A program made the translations under genes and the position numbers. Below, piece by piece: positions 1 through 9,580 of a stretch of 64,000 nucleotides of DNA. Origin of the DNA: an uncultured Actinomycetes bacterium (GTDB taxonomy: Bacteria > Actinomycetota > Actinomycetes > Actinomycetales > Bifidobacteriaceae). Within the stretch, counting starts at the first letter, position 1. Every line of letters begins with the position of its first letter. The notes under the pieces are model-generated. The model worked only from the letters and a program-made list of their open reading frames with translations. It did no database searches and was not told where the DNA came from. The stretch lies in contig OMWX01000003.1 of the NCBI GenBank assembly GCA_900314875.1, forward strand, positions 109,151 through 173,150, written 5' to 3'.

Positions 1-159
1 GACAGTCATCAGACAGACGAGCTGCGCAATAGTGTTCACGTGAATATACGACGCGTATTGTGCATCGGGACGAACGATAAAACACGAAATGACTGCCAAT
101 ACAACGGCAATAACCAGAATAGTTTCACGCTTTAAAACGTCGATAAGCCAGCGCAGCAT
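1..159 (-). CDS. SLC13/ArsB-like permease, N-terminal fragment
   Basis: Only the first 53 codons lie in the window; the gene runs off its left end. The visible protein starts MLRWLIDVLKRE, continues into a hydrophobic helix (about residues 13-29), then a short loop with RPDAQYASYI and a second helix beginning near LVCLMTV. This pattern resembles the N-terminus of SLC13/citrate-type ion transporters, which usually read K-x-E-T-x-L then a helix and the motif LCLMTV. The start at 159 is preferred over the ATG at 163 because GGAGGA lies six bases upstream of it. The substrate cannot be told. The gene is not tightly joined to recN, whose stop lies 150 bases away. Confidence 0.6.
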   Translation of the reverse strand, partial: MLRWLIDVLKRETILVIAVVLAVISCFIVRPDAQYASYIHVNTIAQLVCLMTV

Positions 160-309
160 CCATTCCTCCGAAAAAATAACAACCTGTGCAATCATACAAA
201 ACGGTATGCACCTTTTGAAAACGTGCCGGTTTCGACTTGATTTTAAGCTGATTTTAAGCCGATTCCAGACAGACTTCGTTCAGGCTTCGCGCAGACTTCG
301 CGACGCGTC

Positions 310-2202
310 TTAAATTTTCGAATTCAGAAGTTCGCGAGCATGTTTTATCGACGTTTCAGACACGCTTCCGGACAGCATTCGAGCAATTTCCTTTTCGCGT
401 TCAGATCCCGAAACTTCGCATATCTGCGTGCGCACAGACGGTTTGGAAGAATCGCCGGTTTCGCCGTTTGGGCTTTTTTCATTCTGTTTGACAACCGTAT
501 ACTGTTTATTCGCCTGACACGCAACCTGCGGCAAATGCGTTACGACGATTATCTGAGCCGATTCGGCAAGCTTTGCAAGGCGTTTTCCCAGTTCGGCCGC
601 AGCTTTTCCTCCTACGCCGGCATCGATTTCATCAAAAATAAGCGTTCGCCGGGAGGTTTGAGATTTTCGCGTTTCATCGCAGCTTTCGGCATTGCCTGCA
701 TTGTCGGAAGATTTATCGGAAACATTATCAGATTCGTTATCAGATTCGAAAGCTGCAAGCTCCAAAGCAAGCATAAGACGGCTTAATTCGCCGCCCGAAG
801 CGCTTTTGCCCAATTCCATTGCCGGCGCGTCGGGAAAAGGTTTGAAAAGAAAAGAAATATCATCGCATCCGAAAGAATCCGCCTGTTCGCTCTTTTCGTC
901 AAAATCGTTTTTCTCCCGTTCTTTTTCTTCCGCGCTTTTCCTGAAAGCAGCCAAATCCGCTTTTGAAATTCGCGGTTTAACCTCAACGGCGAGAGCCGAA
1001 CCCGACATTGCCAGAGACTTAAGTTCATGCGTGACTTTTTCAGACAGTTTCTTTGCAGCTTCAACTCTTGTTCTCGACAATTTCAAAGCTGCCTCGTACG
1101 CTGCAGCGCGATTTTCAACAGTTTCGCGTTTCAGCTTTTCAATGCGTTCAGGACCGGCATCCGACTCTTCGATTTCCGCTTCGGCTTTGTCTCGCCATTC
1201 AATCACATCGTCAAGATCGGGACCCCATCGCCTCGTAAGCTCGGACAGCGCATAGATCCTCTCATTTATCGCATCCAAATCAGCCGGAGAAGACAAATCA
1301 TCATCCTCGTATCCCGCAAGCTGATATACAATGTCCCCGATTTCAGCCGAAACCGACTCGAGCCGCGACGCAAACTCTTTCGCTTTCTGTTCAGGGACGT
1401 CTTTCAAAGACATAATTGCTTCGTCGATAAGATTGACGACGCTTCCCTTTTCCGGCGAGTCCTCGCTGCCGTTTTGAGAAGAATCGAAAGATGAATCCAA
1501 AGAAACCAAAGCATTCTTTATGTTGCGAGAAATGTCCGCCGCGTTTTCTATGCGTTCGCGGCGTTTCAGCAGCTCTTCATCCTCATTTTTCGCAGGATTT
1601 ACAGAATTAATGACAGAAACGGCGTCTTTCAGATAATCCAATCGTTCCAGCGCATCATGACGCCGATCCATCGCGGAAGTCAAAGCAGAAAGCGAATCAG
1701 AATATTTTTTCCAAGCCGCGCGATATTTTTCAAAAATCTGCTCATTGTGCGCATAACGGTCGAGAAACTGTCTCTGCCGCACTTCGGAAGCCAGACGAAG
1801 CTGATCCGCCTGACCGTGGACGGAAACAAGATTTGCAGAAATATCACGCAGCAAAGATTTCGGAGCAGTTCGGCCGTTAAGCATTGCCCGAGACCTGCCC
1901 GAGGCAGGAACCTGTCTGCTTAAAAATATTTCTCCGTCGCTTAAATCCGCGCCGGCCGCCGCAGCCAAAACCGCGCTTTGCTCGTCTTGAGAAATCGAAA
2001 AAATGCCTTGCGCCCAAGACTGTTTTTCTCCCGGCGCAATTCTTTCAGAGCGCGAGGACGAACCGCAGATAAGACCGAACGCGCTTAAAAGCATGGATTT
2101 TCCCGCACCCGTCTCTCCCGTGACGGCAGTCATGGAAGGATCGGGGCAAATCACGGCTTCGCGAATCGGACCTAAATTTTTTATTTCAAGTTCTTCTAAC
2201 AT
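310..2202 (-). CDS. recN: DNA repair protein RecN
   Basis: This 630-residue SMC-like ATPase takes part in double-strand break repair. The Walker A motif GETGAGKS is at residues 29-36, a long coiled-coil-rich middle follows, and near the C-terminus come the signature SASGGELSRL and the Walker B segment LIFDEIDAGVGG. An unusual Ser/Asp/Asn-rich insertion of about 33 residues (SDNESDNVSDKSSDN and onward) separates the signature from Walker B, where most RecN proteins have only a few residues. A second acidic insert lies near residue 240. The gene is third in a nadK-recN type cluster common to actinobacteria. The length exceeds the usual 550-590 because of these inserts. Confidence 0.95.
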   Translation of the reverse strand: MLEELEIKNLGPIREAVICPDPSMTAVTGETGAGKSMLLSAFGLICGSSSRSERIAPGEKQSWAQGIFSISQDEQSAVLAAAAGADLSDGEIFLSRQVPASGRSRAMLNGRTAPKSLLRDISANLVSVHGQADQLRLASEVRQRQFLDRYAHNEQIFEKYRAAWKKYSDSLSALTSAMDRRHDALERLDYLKDAVSVINSVNPAKNEDEELLKRRERIENAADISRNIKNALVSLDSSFDSSQNGSEDSPEKGSVVNLIDEAIMSLKDVPEQKAKEFASRLESVSAEIGDIVYQLAGYEDDDLSSPADLDAINERIYALSELTRRWGPDLDDVIEWRDKAEAEIEESDAGPERIEKLKRETVENRAAAYEAALKLSRTRVEAAKKLSEKVTHELKSLAMSGSALAVEVKPRISKADLAAFRKSAEEKEREKNDFDEKSEQADSFGCDDISFLFKPFPDAPAMELGKSASGGELSRLMLALELAAFESDNESDNVSDKSSDNAGNAESCDETRKSQTSRRTLIFDEIDAGVGGKAAAELGKRLAKLAESAQIIVVTHLPQVACQANKQYTVVKQNEKSPNGETGDSSKPSVRTQICEVSGSEREKEIARMLSGSVSETSIKHARELLNSKI

Positions 2203-2425
2203 TTTGTTTACCGTTAAGTCTTTCTGCGGCGTTTTTCATATTTTGCGCATATTTTGCGCATATTTTCCGCGCTGCGCGCAATTTTGCACTTTCGACGCAG
2301 CAGCGGCGGCGGCACGCGATTTGCATGCGGCTTGTTTTTGCGACAGCGTGTTTTTTAAAACAGATTGCCGTGCGCATTTTCTGCGGCTCGGCTTTGCCTG
2401 TTTTTTTGCTGCGTTTTTATTGCAT

Positions 2426-3334
2426 TTATTGCCCGCTTTTTCTGCGACGGGCTTCTTCACGCCATCCTTTGACCGGCAAATCAAATTTCGACACCAGACG
2501 CGCCGCAAAAGGAGCATCCGAAAGCCTTGCAATGCGCAGATCGTCGTCAGACTGTCTTATCTCAACGCGAGAACCGGGCGGAATTGAAGTCTGACGCCGC
2601 CCGTCGCAGCACAACCATCCGCCGGTTGATGAACTTTTAAGCACTTCAATGCCGTATACGGAATCGGAACCGATAATCAAAGGTCTGGAAAACAGCGCAT
2701 GCGCAGCCAGAGGAGTCAGTTCCAGAGCTCTTACGTCCGGCCAGATAATCGGACCTCCAGCAGAAAAAGCATAGGCTGTCGAACCGGTCGGTGTCGAAAC
2801 TATAACTCCGTCGCATCCGAACGAACTTGTAGCCACATTATCGACGCTTATGCCGACTTCTATCATCTGACTGCGATCGGTATGTTCCAAAGTAACGTCA
2901 TTCAAAGCCCAGTCGACAACAGGCTTGCCGGAACCGAAATTTTCAGGAAGATACAGCTGAACATGGGCAGTCATGCGCTTATCGATTTTATAATCGCGAT
3001 CTGCAACTTTCTGAATTGCCTGAGCCATCTGAAAACTCTCAAACTCCGCCAAAAATCCCACATGACCCAGATTTACTCCGAAAATCGGTATTTTTGTGCC
3101 GCGAGTCAGTTCCGCTGCGCGCAAAATTGTTCCGTCACCGCCCAAAACGATGACTATTTCAGTATCCGGACGCAAGCCTGCGCTTTTATATCCGAACCCG
3201 CCGGCTTCGGAATTGTCTATAAGCATGACATTAAAACCGGCTTTTTTCAGCAGATTTAATGCCTCCTGCACGACTGTGCCCGTTCTGGTAAAACGTTCAT
3301 GCGTCACTATGACCGCTTTGCGTTTCTCTGACAT
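2426..3334 (-). CDS. nadK: NAD kinase
   Basis: It phosphorylates NAD to NADP in the cytoplasm. The 302-residue protein has the diagnostic GGDGTILRAAE motif, the NDVTLEH motif and the glycine-rich DGVIVSTPTGSTAYAFSAGGP segment. I chose the ATG at 3334 because GGAGGTG lies nine bases upstream; a GTG at 3346 overlaps that ribosome-binding site. The gene sits between tlyA (upstream) and recN (downstream), the order found widely in actinobacteria. A gap of 223 bases to recN contains three copies of an ATATTTTGCGC-like unit and no convincing gene. Confidence 0.95.
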   Translation of the reverse strand: MSEKRKAVIVTHERFTRTGTVVQEALNLLKKAGFNVMLIDNSEAGGFGYKSAGLRPDTEIVIVLGGDGTILRAAELTRGTKIPIFGVNLGHVGFLAEFESFQMAQAIQKVADRDYKIDKRMTAHVQLYLPENFGSGKPVVDWALNDVTLEHTDRSQMIEVGISVDNVATSSFGCDGVIVSTPTGSTAYAFSAGGPIIWPDVRALELTPLAAHALFSRPLIIGSDSVYGIEVLKSSSTGGWLCCDGRRQTSIPPGSRVEIRQSDDDLRIARLSDAPFAARLVSKFDLPVKGWREEARRRKSGQ

Positions 3335-3552
3335 AACCCGCTTCACCTCCGAAGTTTGTCGTTTTTTTTGCGCGGCGCAAATCGCGGCAATTGCTAATTA
3401 ATAATATATTAGCCGGAACAAACAGACGAAAACCGGCTTCAAAACAAAATGTGCATCAATTTGCGCGACGTACGTCGGTTTTCCAGCGTCGATTTTCAGC
3501 ACTGCGTTTTCAGAACAGCAGATTTCAGAACAGCAGATTATCTCAGACGGCT

Positions 3553-4440
3553 TCACATTGAAATCCACAAAACGAATTCTTTGTTTCCGTGCATTCCTTC
3601 GATTGCGCTGTCTGCAAGACCTCTCACTTCAAAACCGCAATCGCGAGCGCATTGAAGCACTTTTTCGACAGCCCGGGCGCGTTTGTTCTCGTCTGTGACA
3701 ATTCCATTTTTGCCTAAATTGCCTTTTCCGACCTCAAATTGAGGTTTTATAAGCAAAATGCAGTCAAAATCGTTTTTATCGCCGCAATTTTTCACTGCAG
3801 TCATTTCACCGGTTTTTACAGCATTTTCGCCGGTTTCGCCGGTTTCAATGCTTTTACCGGTTTCCTCATTTTTCTCATTTTCTCCGGCATTGTTTGCCGA
3901 GGCTGAAAAAACTGCGGCAATGCGAGCAATATGGGGAATCACATATGTCAGAGAAATAAACGAAACGTCTGAAACTGCAAAATCGGGAATAAAAGGCAGT
4001 TCGCAGGGTTCGACATCGCGAATATTGACTCCGCTCATTTCGATTACCCTTGGATCTGAGGCAATCCGCGCATTAAGCTGACCGTGTCCCACGTCGAGCG
4101 CTATAACTTTTTTCGCACCCTCGCGCAAAAGAACGTCAGTAAAGCCGCCCGCAGACGCGCCTATATCCAAACACAGCCTGTTTCGGGGCTTCTTCAAACC
4201 TTTTGCGCAAAACTCTTCCAGCGCGCCGGCAAGCTTGTATGCGCCGCGAGACACATATCCGTCGGTTTCGGCTGTCTGAAGTTTGTCAAGCGGCCTCACT
4301 GTTGCCGACGGTTTCAAAACAGCTTTTCCGTTTACCAGAATTTTGCCGCTTTTTATCAGCGACTGAGCCCGCGAACGCGAACTTGCAAGACCGCGAGAAA
4401 CCGCTGCCGAGTCAAGACGCATATATTCTTCGCGCATCAT
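3553..4440 (-). CDS. tlyA: TlyA-family rRNA 2'-O-methyltransferase / hemolysin-like protein
   Basis: An S4 RNA-binding domain (about residues 5-65, with SRSRAQSLIKSGKILVNGK) is followed by an FtsJ-type methyltransferase domain with the SAM-binding motif DIGASAGGFTDVLL and the segment ALDVGHGQLN. In mycobacteria TlyA methylates 16S and 23S rRNA; here that is inferred from the family. An insert of about 45 residues rich in Glu, Gly, Thr and Asn (around residues 185-230) interrupts the methyltransferase domain and is encoded by repeated ACCGGTTT-like DNA. The start lies one base after the TAA of the upstream small gene, and GGCGGGGAACG precedes it, so translation is probably coupled. Confidence 0.9.
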   Translation of the reverse strand: MMREEYMRLDSAAVSRGLASSRSRAQSLIKSGKILVNGKAVLKPSATVRPLDKLQTAETDGYVSRGAYKLAGALEEFCAKGLKKPRNRLCLDIGASAGGFTDVLLREGAKKVIALDVGHGQLNARIASDPRVIEMSGVNIRDVEPCELPFIPDFAVSDVSFISLTYVIPHIARIAAVFSASANNAGENEKNEETGKSIETGETGENAVKTGEMTAVKNCGDKNDFDCILLIKPQFEVGKGNLGKNGIVTDENKRARAVEKVLQCARDCGFEVRGLADSAIEGMHGNKEFVLWISM

Positions 4441-4441
4441 T

Positions 4442-4777
4442 TTATCGTTCCCCGCCCGTTATTTGCGTTTTGTCATATTTCACGCCCGGATTGCCGTATT
4501 TGCCTGAATTAACGGGATTGCGCGGATTATCTGATTTGCCTGATTTGCCTGATTTGCCGTCCAATTCGCGGCGCAAATGCGAGAGAATCTGCTCAAAAAT
4601 CTCGGTTTGTCTGTCAAAATCATATTTATCAAGATTTGCAAGTTCGGGGAAAATGTTTATCAATTCCGAATCGTGCAGAGTATTTTCCGCAGATTTGACG
4701 GAAACAGAAATGTTTTCTGCTGAATTGTTTTGAATTGCGCTGTCTGAACCGGCGCTGTCTGAAATTTCCTCATACAT
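4442..4777 (-). CDS. small hypothetical protein in tlyA cluster
   Basis: This 111-residue acidic protein has a low-complexity Ser/Asn/Glu N-terminus, a short predicted helical stretch near residues 45-75 (ELANLDKYDFDRQTEIFEQ and on) and a Gly/Asn/Lys-rich tail with KSGKSGKSDNP repeats. No function is recognised. A small gene occupies the same slot between the HAD phosphatase and tlyA in mycobacteria (the Rv1693 position), which supports it being real. GGGAGCG lies eight bases before the ATG, and the stop codon lies two bases before tlyA. Confidence 0.65.
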   Translation of the reverse strand: MYEEISDSAGSDSAIQNNSAENISVSVKSAENTLHDSELINIFPELANLDKYDFDRQTEIFEQILSHLRRELDGKSGKSGKSDNPRNPVNSGKYGNPGVKYDKTQITGGER

Positions 4778-4876
4778 AAGGTTTCGCTCCCGTCTGAATG
4801 CAGTTCAAATGCCGTCCGATACGATTTTGAACAATCTGACGCGCTTTTGCAAGACACGATTTCATGCCCGGTTTTT

Positions 4877-6148
4877 TTAAAGCAAAACTTCGGCAAATTC
4901 AGGAAGTTTGATGTCTTCCCCACGAATTTTTCCTTCATCGGCTGCTTCCCAAACGGCACTGCAAGCGGCTCTTAACGAATCAAGCAGCGTAACTTTTTCA
5001 ACAGACGTTCCGAATTCAAATACGCGAAGCACATTGTTTTCGACAAATGCCAGAGAATCGGACAACTCCCAAACGGCAGTTTTTTCCTCACAGCTGATTT
5101 TTTCCGAACACCCGGCTCCTTTCGAGTTTCCGCCCCGCAATACCGAGCCGCACGTATTTTCGCGCGATATTTCTGCGTCCGACATCTTCTTCGGAGCTTT
5201 ATGAGCAACATTCAAACCGCGCAAATCATGCGAAATGTATGTCGGTCTGCAAACTTTCTCTGCGCGAATCACATCCTCAGGTTTCGTAACTCCCGTAAGA
5301 ACCAGAAGAGAATCGTATCCTCCGCGATTCGCAGCTTCAATGTCGGTGTCAAGCCTGTCCCCGACGGGAAGCGACAAATCGCGTTCGACAGGTTCGTCTG
5401 ACGGGGAGAATATTTCTCTTGCCATGTTATACATTTGCGGTTCCGGTTTGCCGGCAGACTTTTCCGGCTGTCTGCCTGTCGCAAGCATAACCGGAACCTG
5501 CATTGCGCCGTTGCCCGGAGCAATGCCGGACTCTCGCGGAATCGTCGTATCTTTGTTTGTAACAAAATATCTCGCACCGTTGCCGATCGCATAGGCAACC
5601 TGCGACAAATGCTGCCATCCTATCTCGGGAAACCAAGATTGGACTACGGCATCGGGTTTTTCATCTGCCTTGGAAACAAGATCAAACCCGGCAGAAGACA
5701 GCTCGTCTGTCAAATGTTCTTTCCCGGCAACCAGAACGCGCGCAGAGTCAGGCAAAGCTTCATTAAGCATTGCAGCGGTAACCATGGCGGACGTTATAAC
5801 GTCTTTTTCTCCGGCTTTCAAACCAAAACTTTGCAGCTGTTTGGCAATAACCGACGGGTATCTTGACGGATTATTCGTCGTGTAACAGACATGCATGCCG
5901 TTTTCTTCAGCCCGCGCAATCGACTCGGAACAATGTTCTATCGGATTTGCTCCCAAATATACGACGCCGTCCAAATCGAACAGACCCAAAGAATATTTTT
6001 TCGACAGCGGCACAGAAGAACTTTTCAGCATTTTTCCGTCAAACGAAGCATTTTCGCAAATATCGTCACACACTGCATTCTCGCGCCCGACATTCTTGCA
6101 GCCGATGTTCTCAGGCAAAACTTTCCCGATCATTGTTTCCTCGGTCAA
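4877..6148 (-). CDS. HAD-IIA family (NagD-like) phosphatase
   Basis: The haloacid dehalogenase fold is shown by the nucleophile motif LFDLDGVVYLG (Asp58 and Asp60), motif II TTNNPS, and the C-terminal metal motif VGDRLDTDIEAANRGGYDSLLVLTG. The cap region between them is of the IIA type. In mycobacteria the protein at this place (Rv1692) is a glycerol-3-phosphate phosphatase, so a role in removing glycerol or sugar phosphates is plausible but not shown. The first 45 residues and a stretch near 325-365 are low-complexity additions. The start is ambiguous: a TTG at 6148 after AAAGGAAAA, or an ATG at 6133 after GAGGAAACA. Confidence 0.85.
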   Translation of the reverse strand: MTEETMIGKVLPENIGCKNVGRENAVCDDICENASFDGKMLKSSSVPLSKKYSLGLFDLDGVVYLGANPIEHCSESIARAEENGMHVCYTTNNPSRYPSVIAKQLQSFGLKAGEKDVITSAMVTAAMLNEALPDSARVLVAGKEHLTDELSSAGFDLVSKADEKPDAVVQSWFPEIGWQHLSQVAYAIGNGARYFVTNKDTTIPRESGIAPGNGAMQVPVMLATGRQPEKSAGKPEPQMYNMAREIFSPSDEPVERDLSLPVGDRLDTDIEAANRGGYDSLLVLTGVTKPEDVIRAEKVCRPTYISHDLRGLNVAHKAPKKMSDAEISRENTCGSVLRGGNSKGAGCSEKISCEEKTAVWELSDSLAFVENNVLRVFEFGTSVEKVTLLDSLRAACSAVWEAADEGKIRGEDIKLPEFAEVLL

Positions 6149-6164
6149 AACGTTTTCCTTTCGT

Positions 6165-6207
6165 CTGCTTCTGTATCTGCTTCTGCGTCTGCTTCTGCGT
6201 CTGCTTC
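6165..6207. repeat. 12-bp tandem repeat, about 3.6 copies
   Basis: The unit CTGCTTCTGCGT (first copy CTGCTTCTGTAT) repeats directly upstream of the HAD phosphatase. Read on the minus strand in one frame it would encode Glu-Ala-Asp-Ala repeats ending at a TGA five bases after the HAD start region, so it is not in frame with that gene. Confidence 0.85.
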
Positions 6208-6318
6208 AATGAATTGTGTTTTGTCTGTATGCTGCAGATGAAGCTGAAGCGTAAAATCACAGAATAAAACCGCAGATCAGCTTCTTAATTTTCTGTGTCT
6301 CATTCTGAACCAGTTTTT

Positions 6319-7983
6319 CTAATTTGCTGTTTGCGATTCACTGTTTGAGGAATCATCGTCTGATTCCAATTCTTCAGATTCGCCGGATTCTTCAACGGAT
6401 TTGTCGGCAGAGTCCTTGTCTGACTCTTCAGACTCTTTTTCAGACTTTTCATAGCCGGATTCTTCATAATCCGCTTCTTCATCATCAAAATAATCGTCGG
6501 GCGCATAAGCGGCATCCGCTTCGGTAATTCCCAGCCCTTCGAGTATTTCGTCTGACGCGCGCTCCAAGTCATTGTCGATCACAAGTTCAGACTCATCAAT
6601 TTCTCTGTCCGCATATTTGTCTTCCAAACGATCAAGAAGAGGATTGAGTTTTTCGGCGTCTTTCGTCCTGCCTGCCTGTTCAAGGAAATACTGTTCAGCC
6701 TGAGCCGCGCGCATGCGATATTCTCCGGGCATTCCTTTTGCGCGAAGAAGCATATCCGCAACGCCAATCGCATTATTCCACTTTTGCAGATCCGCCAGAG
6801 CTCCGGCATATACGAGAAGCATTTCTGCTTTGCTTTCTCCGGTCAGACGAGAAGCTTCAGGCGATTTCGCTATCTCTATCGCTTTTTCAGGATTGCCCAA
6901 ACCGCGCTCGCAGTCGGCGATAAACGGCATATAATCGGGGAATCCGTTCATGCGCATTGCAGTTCTGAATTCGCGAACCGCGAGACGATAATTGCCCTGC
7001 CTATATGCAATCAGCGCAAGAGTTTCTCGAGCCAAATCTATGCGAGAAGCCTGACGCGCAACCCAGCGCGCATGAGCCAAAGCTCTTTGCGGTTCTTCTT
7101 CTTCAAGCTCATATGCGGCAAGAATATGCAGACCGATGTTTTCGGAATGTTCTTTGCTTAAACCGCGCAATCTGAGTTTGTCATCTTTAGAAAGCATTGA
7201 ATAAGAGAGTCCCGGAGGCATAATCGGCTCGTCATGTCTGCGATCCGTATAAGGATTCTGCGACGGGAAACTCATTGTTCCGTCAGAATTTCTGCGTCCT
7301 TTGCCGTAATTGCTTTTCGAAGACTCGCGATCCAGCCGGCGGTTAAAACCGTGACGATCACCGCCTTTGCGCTCGTTTTCTATTGCTCCGGCATCTTCTC
7401 TTGCAGTATTTTGAACATCATAATCATGCTTATTTTCCGGCTTTGCGGTCTCGAAAGACGATTTCTTTGTATTTTTGCTGTTGAATTCTTTTTCTTTGAA
7501 TTCTTTATTTTTGAAATCTTTGTCTTTAAAATCTCTGCCGTCGCGCATTCGGCCGTATTTAAATCCGTCCCTGCGGTTATTTTTGCGGTCGGTTCCCCGG
7601 TCATTTCGGCGGTCGTTTCTCCGATCGTCGAAATGTCCTTTTCCTCTGCTCTTAAAACCGTCCTCTTTTCTGAATCCGCCGCCGCGCCGATCGTCGCTGC
7701 CATAACGCGGATTTCCGTTTCTGCCTTTGCGGCCGGAACCGCCGAAACCGTATTTTCCGGAATCCGTTCTGCCGTCTCTGCGATTATTATCGTCTCTGTG
7801 TCTTCCGTCGCCTCTGCGATCAAATTCGCCGCCGCGCGACGAGCCTCGTCGGTTTGAAGAACCGAAGCCACCTTTTTTGCCGCCCCTGCTAAACCCGTCT
7901 TTCGATCCTGACGGTTTTTTGCTGTACGGTTTGCGCCCCGACGGCCTTCTGCCCTGACCGCGAGAAGAATTTTTTTCGCTCAT
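6319..7983 (-). CDS. RG-rich tetratricopeptide-repeat protein
   Basis: This 554-residue protein has three parts. Residues 1 to about 240 are extremely rich in Arg, Gly, Asp and Lys (SRGGKKGGFGSSNRRGSSRGG; DDRRNDRRNDRG), like an RNA-binding or phase-separating tail. Residues about 255-440 form helical TPR-like units (LALIAYRQGNYRLAVREFRTAMR; ECERGLGNPEKAIEIAKS-type pairs). The C-terminal 90 residues are acidic. A TPR protein between tyrS and the HAD phosphatase is also found in mycobacteria (Rv1691 position). The molecular role is unknown; binding to RNA or ribosomes is a guess from composition. Confidence 0.8.
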   Translation of the reverse strand: MSEKNSSRGQGRRPSGRKPYSKKPSGSKDGFSRGGKKGGFGSSNRRGSSRGGEFDRRGDGRHRDDNNRRDGRTDSGKYGFGGSGRKGRNGNPRYGSDDRRGGGFRKEDGFKSRGKGHFDDRRNDRRNDRGTDRKNNRRDGFKYGRMRDGRDFKDKDFKNKEFKEKEFNSKNTKKSSFETAKPENKHDYDVQNTAREDAGAIENERKGGDRHGFNRRLDRESSKSNYGKGRRNSDGTMSFPSQNPYTDRRHDEPIMPPGLSYSMLSKDDKLRLRGLSKEHSENIGLHILAAYELEEEEPQRALAHARWVARQASRIDLARETLALIAYRQGNYRLAVREFRTAMRMNGFPDYMPFIADCERGLGNPEKAIEIAKSPEASRLTGESKAEMLLVYAGALADLQKWNNAIGVADMLLRAKGMPGEYRMRAAQAEQYFLEQAGRTKDAEKLNPLLDRLEDKYADREIDESELVIDNDLERASDEILEGLGITEADAAYAPDDYFDDEEADYEESGYEKSEKESEESDKDSADKSVEESGESEELESDDDSSNSESQTAN

Positions 7984-8047
7984 TTTCCTGCTTTCATGTT
8001 ATTGTCAGCCTGCAATTTTGTTGAAGTTTTTATGTCTGTTATGCCTT

Positions 8048-9364
8048 TTATCTCGATTCCACGGCTGCCAATGCTCTTTTTCCGCGACGAATAAGCGCGA
8101 ACCGCCCGCCGAGAAAATCTTCTTCGGAAAGAACTGCTTCTTCATCGGAAACACGAACATTGTTTACGTATACGCCGCCTGATTTTATTGTTTTGCGTCC
8201 CTCTCCTATTGATTTGAATAATCCTGCTGCAACGCCCGCTTCCGACACGCGGATTCCGGCACCGGCAGACGCAAATACTTTATCGCCTTTTTCATTCGTG
8301 ATTTTCACGCCGTCAAGAGCAGATTCGAGAGTATCAATGTCGATTGCACTCAATTCTCCGCGTCCGAACAAAGCTGCTGAGGCGTCTATTGCCTGCTGAG
8401 TAGCTTCATCTCCGTGAATATAACTTGTTACTTCCCAAGCCAAAACGCGCTGCGCTTCGCGAGCTCCCGGATTTTCTTCCGTAACAGCCGCCAGACGTTC
8501 TATCTCGTTTTTAGGCAGGAACGTGAAAGATTTCAGCAGTTTGACAACCTGATCGTCAGGCTGGTTGAACCAGAACTGATACATGCGGTACGGGCTGAAC
8601 ATCGAACCGTCAAGCCAGACTGCATTGCCTTCCGATTTTCCGAACTTCTTTCCTTGAGAATCGGTAATAATCGGAGATGTCATTACATTTACGCTTACTC
8701 CGCGAACTTTATGAATCAAGTCCAAACCGGCCGTAAGATTGCCCCACTGGTCAGAACCGCCGGTTTCCAAAACTGCGCCGTATTCGTCAAAAAGATGCAG
8801 ATAATCATTGCCCTGCAAAACCTGATAACTGAATTCGGCAAATGAAATGCCTTCGTCAGATTCGAGCCTTCGAGCGACAATATCTTTCGAAAGCATTGTT
8901 CCCACTCGGAAATTCTTGCCTGTGTTGCGCAGAAAATCGATCGCGGACATCGATGCAGTCCACTCATAATTGCTTACGAAACGAACGGGATTTTCTCCGT
9001 CCGTGACAAGAAATCTGCCGATCTGAGTTCTTAATTTTTCAGTCCATGCCGCAACGGTTTCTTCATCGTTAAGCGTGCGTTCTCCCGACTGACGCGGATC
9101 TCCTATCAGTCCGGTTGCGCCTCCGACCAGCGCGATCGGATGATGTCCCGCTTCTTGAAGATGCCGCATGACTATAAGCTGAACAAGATTCCCGATATGA
9201 AGAGAAGCAGCAGTAGGATCAAAACCGCAATAAAAAGTTATGCTGCCGTCGAGAGCTTCGGCAAGCTGCTTTTTATCCGTAGACTGATTGACCAGTCCTC
9301 TCCATTCCAATTCCTCGAGAACGGAATCAAATCCCGCTTCGCGAAAGCTGTTAATTTGAGCCAT
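8048..9364 (-). CDS. tyrS: tyrosyl-tRNA synthetase
   Basis: This 438-residue class I enzyme charges tRNA-Tyr. The HIGH-type motif is [10 protein letters not shown], the tyrosine-binding region includes [12 protein letters not shown] and GGSDQWGN, and the KMSKS-type motif is [17 protein letters not shown]-terminal S4 domain ([17 protein letters not shown]) completes the bacterial layout. AGAGGAG lies ten bases before the ATG. The gene starts a run of minus-strand genes toward recN; the gap to argH upstream (216 bases) shows no gene. Confidence 0.97.
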   Translation of the reverse strand: MAQINSFREAGFDSVLEELEWRGLVNQSTDKKQLAEALDGSITFYCGFDPTAASLHIGNLVQLIVMRHLQEAGHHPIALVGGATGLIGDPRQSGERTLNDEETVAAWTEKLRTQIGRFLVTDGENPVRFVSNYEWTASMSAIDFLRNTGKNFRVGTMLSKDIVARRLESDEGISFAEFSYQVLQGNDYLHLFDEYGAVLETGGSDQWGNLTAGLDLIHKVRGVSVNVMTSPIITDSQGKKFGKSEGNAVWLDGSMFSPYRMYQFWFNQPDDQVVKLLKSFTFLPKNEIERLAAVTEENPGAREAQRVLAWEVTSYIHGDEATQQAIDASAALFGRGELSAIDIDTLESALDGVKITNEKGDKVFASAGAGIRVSEAGVAAGLFKSIGEGRKTIKSGGVYVNNVRVSDEEAVLSEEDFLGGRFALIRRGKRALAAVESR

Positions 9365-9580
9365 AGCGGCCGCTCCTCTTAATTTCAGTGCGTTAAATCT
9401 TTGTTAAAGATTCTCAAACTCTTTATTTGCCTGCATTGCGTCTGCCGAACGCCGCACGAAGCACATGTTTCAAGTGTGCCAAACGTCAACGACAGAACAG
9501 ACCGCAAACCTGATTTGCAAGCAGATTCGCAATCAAACTGCTGAAACAGACTGTCAAAACAGACAAAACGCGAATGCGAT

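Noticed and set aside
2186..2532. Lys/Ala-rich minus-strand open frames between nadK and recN
   Set aside because: They overlap the nadK end in another frame, and the region is repetitive; there is no supporting start signal.
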